In this document: in pieces, positions 38,220 to 39,660 of the stretch
Layout: each line of letters starts with the position of its first letter
How positions within the stretch are numbered: position 1 is the stretch's first letter
Assembly: GCA_019115995.1 (NCBI GenBank)
Contig: DXCL01000043.1
Span: 1-39,660, forward strand
Direction: 5' to 3'
Source of the DNA: Candidatus Borkfalkia avistercoris
GTDB taxonomy: Bacteria; Bacillota; Clostridia; Christensenellales; Borkfalkiaceae
Length of the DNA stretch: 39,660 bases
Program-made: the position numbers and the translations under genes
Notes under the pieces: model-generated
Seen by the model: only the letters and a program-made list of their open reading frames with translations
Told to the model about the DNA's origin: nothing
The model's database searches: none

Positions 38220-38248
38220 ATTATACCAAATGAGAAAATTTTTCACAA
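38220..38248 (-). promoter_or_regulatory. ecfA1 promoter
   Basis: On the minus strand, TTGTGA (38243-38248), 17 bp and TATAAT (38220-38225), with TG one base upstream of the -10 (extended). Eight bases separate the -10 from the ATG. Confidence 0.7.
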
Positions 38249-38318
38249 CGATTTTGACCCGCATTCCCGCGATTTCATCTTTCTATTATAAATATTTAAC
38301 ATTTCCGCACATTTTATA

Positions 38319-38347
38319 TTGACTATTTTTTCGAAAACAATTATAAT
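38319..38347 (+). promoter_or_regulatory. Promoter of the PFOR gene
   Basis: TTGACT (38319-38324), 17 bp and TATAAT (38342-38347). The leader of about 80 nt begins with a nested inverted repeat: GAACG (38354-38358) with CGTTC (38385-38389), enclosing CCGAAA/TTTCGG. Confidence 0.75.
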
Positions 38348-38414
38348 AATTATGAACGTGCCCGAAAGTTCCGCTTTTCGGCGGCGTTCGCATTACTTTC
38401 AAGAAAATTTATAG

Positions 38415-39660
<1,246 letters not shown>

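Overview
The window looks like a chromosomal segment from an anaerobic, fairly GC-rich member of the Clostridia (Bacillota). Pointers are the T-box leader on ilvBN, a YtrA-type GntR/ABC operon, an ECF transporter core followed by truA, a clostridial-type hemA-sirC-hemC-cobA/hemD-hemB-hemL cluster, consensus TTGACA/TATAAT promoters, GGAGG ribosome binding sites and the start of a pyruvate:ferredoxin oxidoreductase gene. A Christensenellales-like gut lineage would fit, but this is a guess. Most of the DNA is ordinary core-metabolism sequence in tightly packed operons. Accessory or decayed material sits at the left edge and around 21.1-21.7 kb.

Layout. 1-0.8 kb: a decayed ORF ending in a tyrosine-recombinase tail, three spaced direct repeats, and a tRNA-Thr(CGT) gene with its terminator, together looking like the scar of an integrated element. 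0.8-4.0 kb: a lipid kinase, a membrane-anchored protein, a DUF6062-type protein and a flavin reductase. 4.1-8.7 kb: an L-rhamnose catabolic operon rhaB-rhaA-rhaD divergent from an AraC-type regulator, with a 22-bp-period direct-repeat operator between them. 8.7-15.8 kb: a seven-gene minus-strand operon running from a siroheme/[4Fe-4S] sulfite-reductase-like protein through hemA, sirC, hemC, cobA-hemD, hemB and hemL. It can make its own siroheme precursor from glutamyl-tRNA. 15.9-19.7 kb: a HAD phosphatase, argS and ychF.

19.9-23.4 kb: an SGNH hydrolase; a strong promoter and attenuator-like leader that now drive only an internally deleted ABC-exporter pseudogene; and a secreted HtrA-like lipoprotein protease. 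23.4-26.9 kb: a T-box-controlled ilvB-ilvN-PP2C operon. The specifier reads best as a valine codon, and the IlvB subunit carries a cysteine-rich insertion. 26.9-29.4 kb: GntR-ABC ATPase-permease. 29.4-32.7 kb: MarR plus a large MacB-like ABC exporter. 32.8-38.2 kb: ecfA1-ecfA2-ecfT-truA, then a membrane protein, a NYN/LOTUS protein and a 60-residue acidic protein. 38.4 kb to the end: the 5' part of the PFOR gene.

Regulatory themes that recur in the sequence: near-consensus sigma-A promoters with 16-18 bp spacers; ATGA stop-start overlaps; two genes (the rha regulator and ecfA1) whose promoters place the transcription start at or within a few bases of the ATG with no Shine-Dalgarno, suggesting leaderless mRNAs; and strong intrinsic terminators between convergent genes. 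I found no CRISPR array, no intact transposase, no rRNA and no clear new multi-gene defence system. The best candidates for something under-described are the orphaned attenuator leader, the leaderless starts, the IlvB cysteine module and the self-sufficient siroheme/sulfite-reductase operon.
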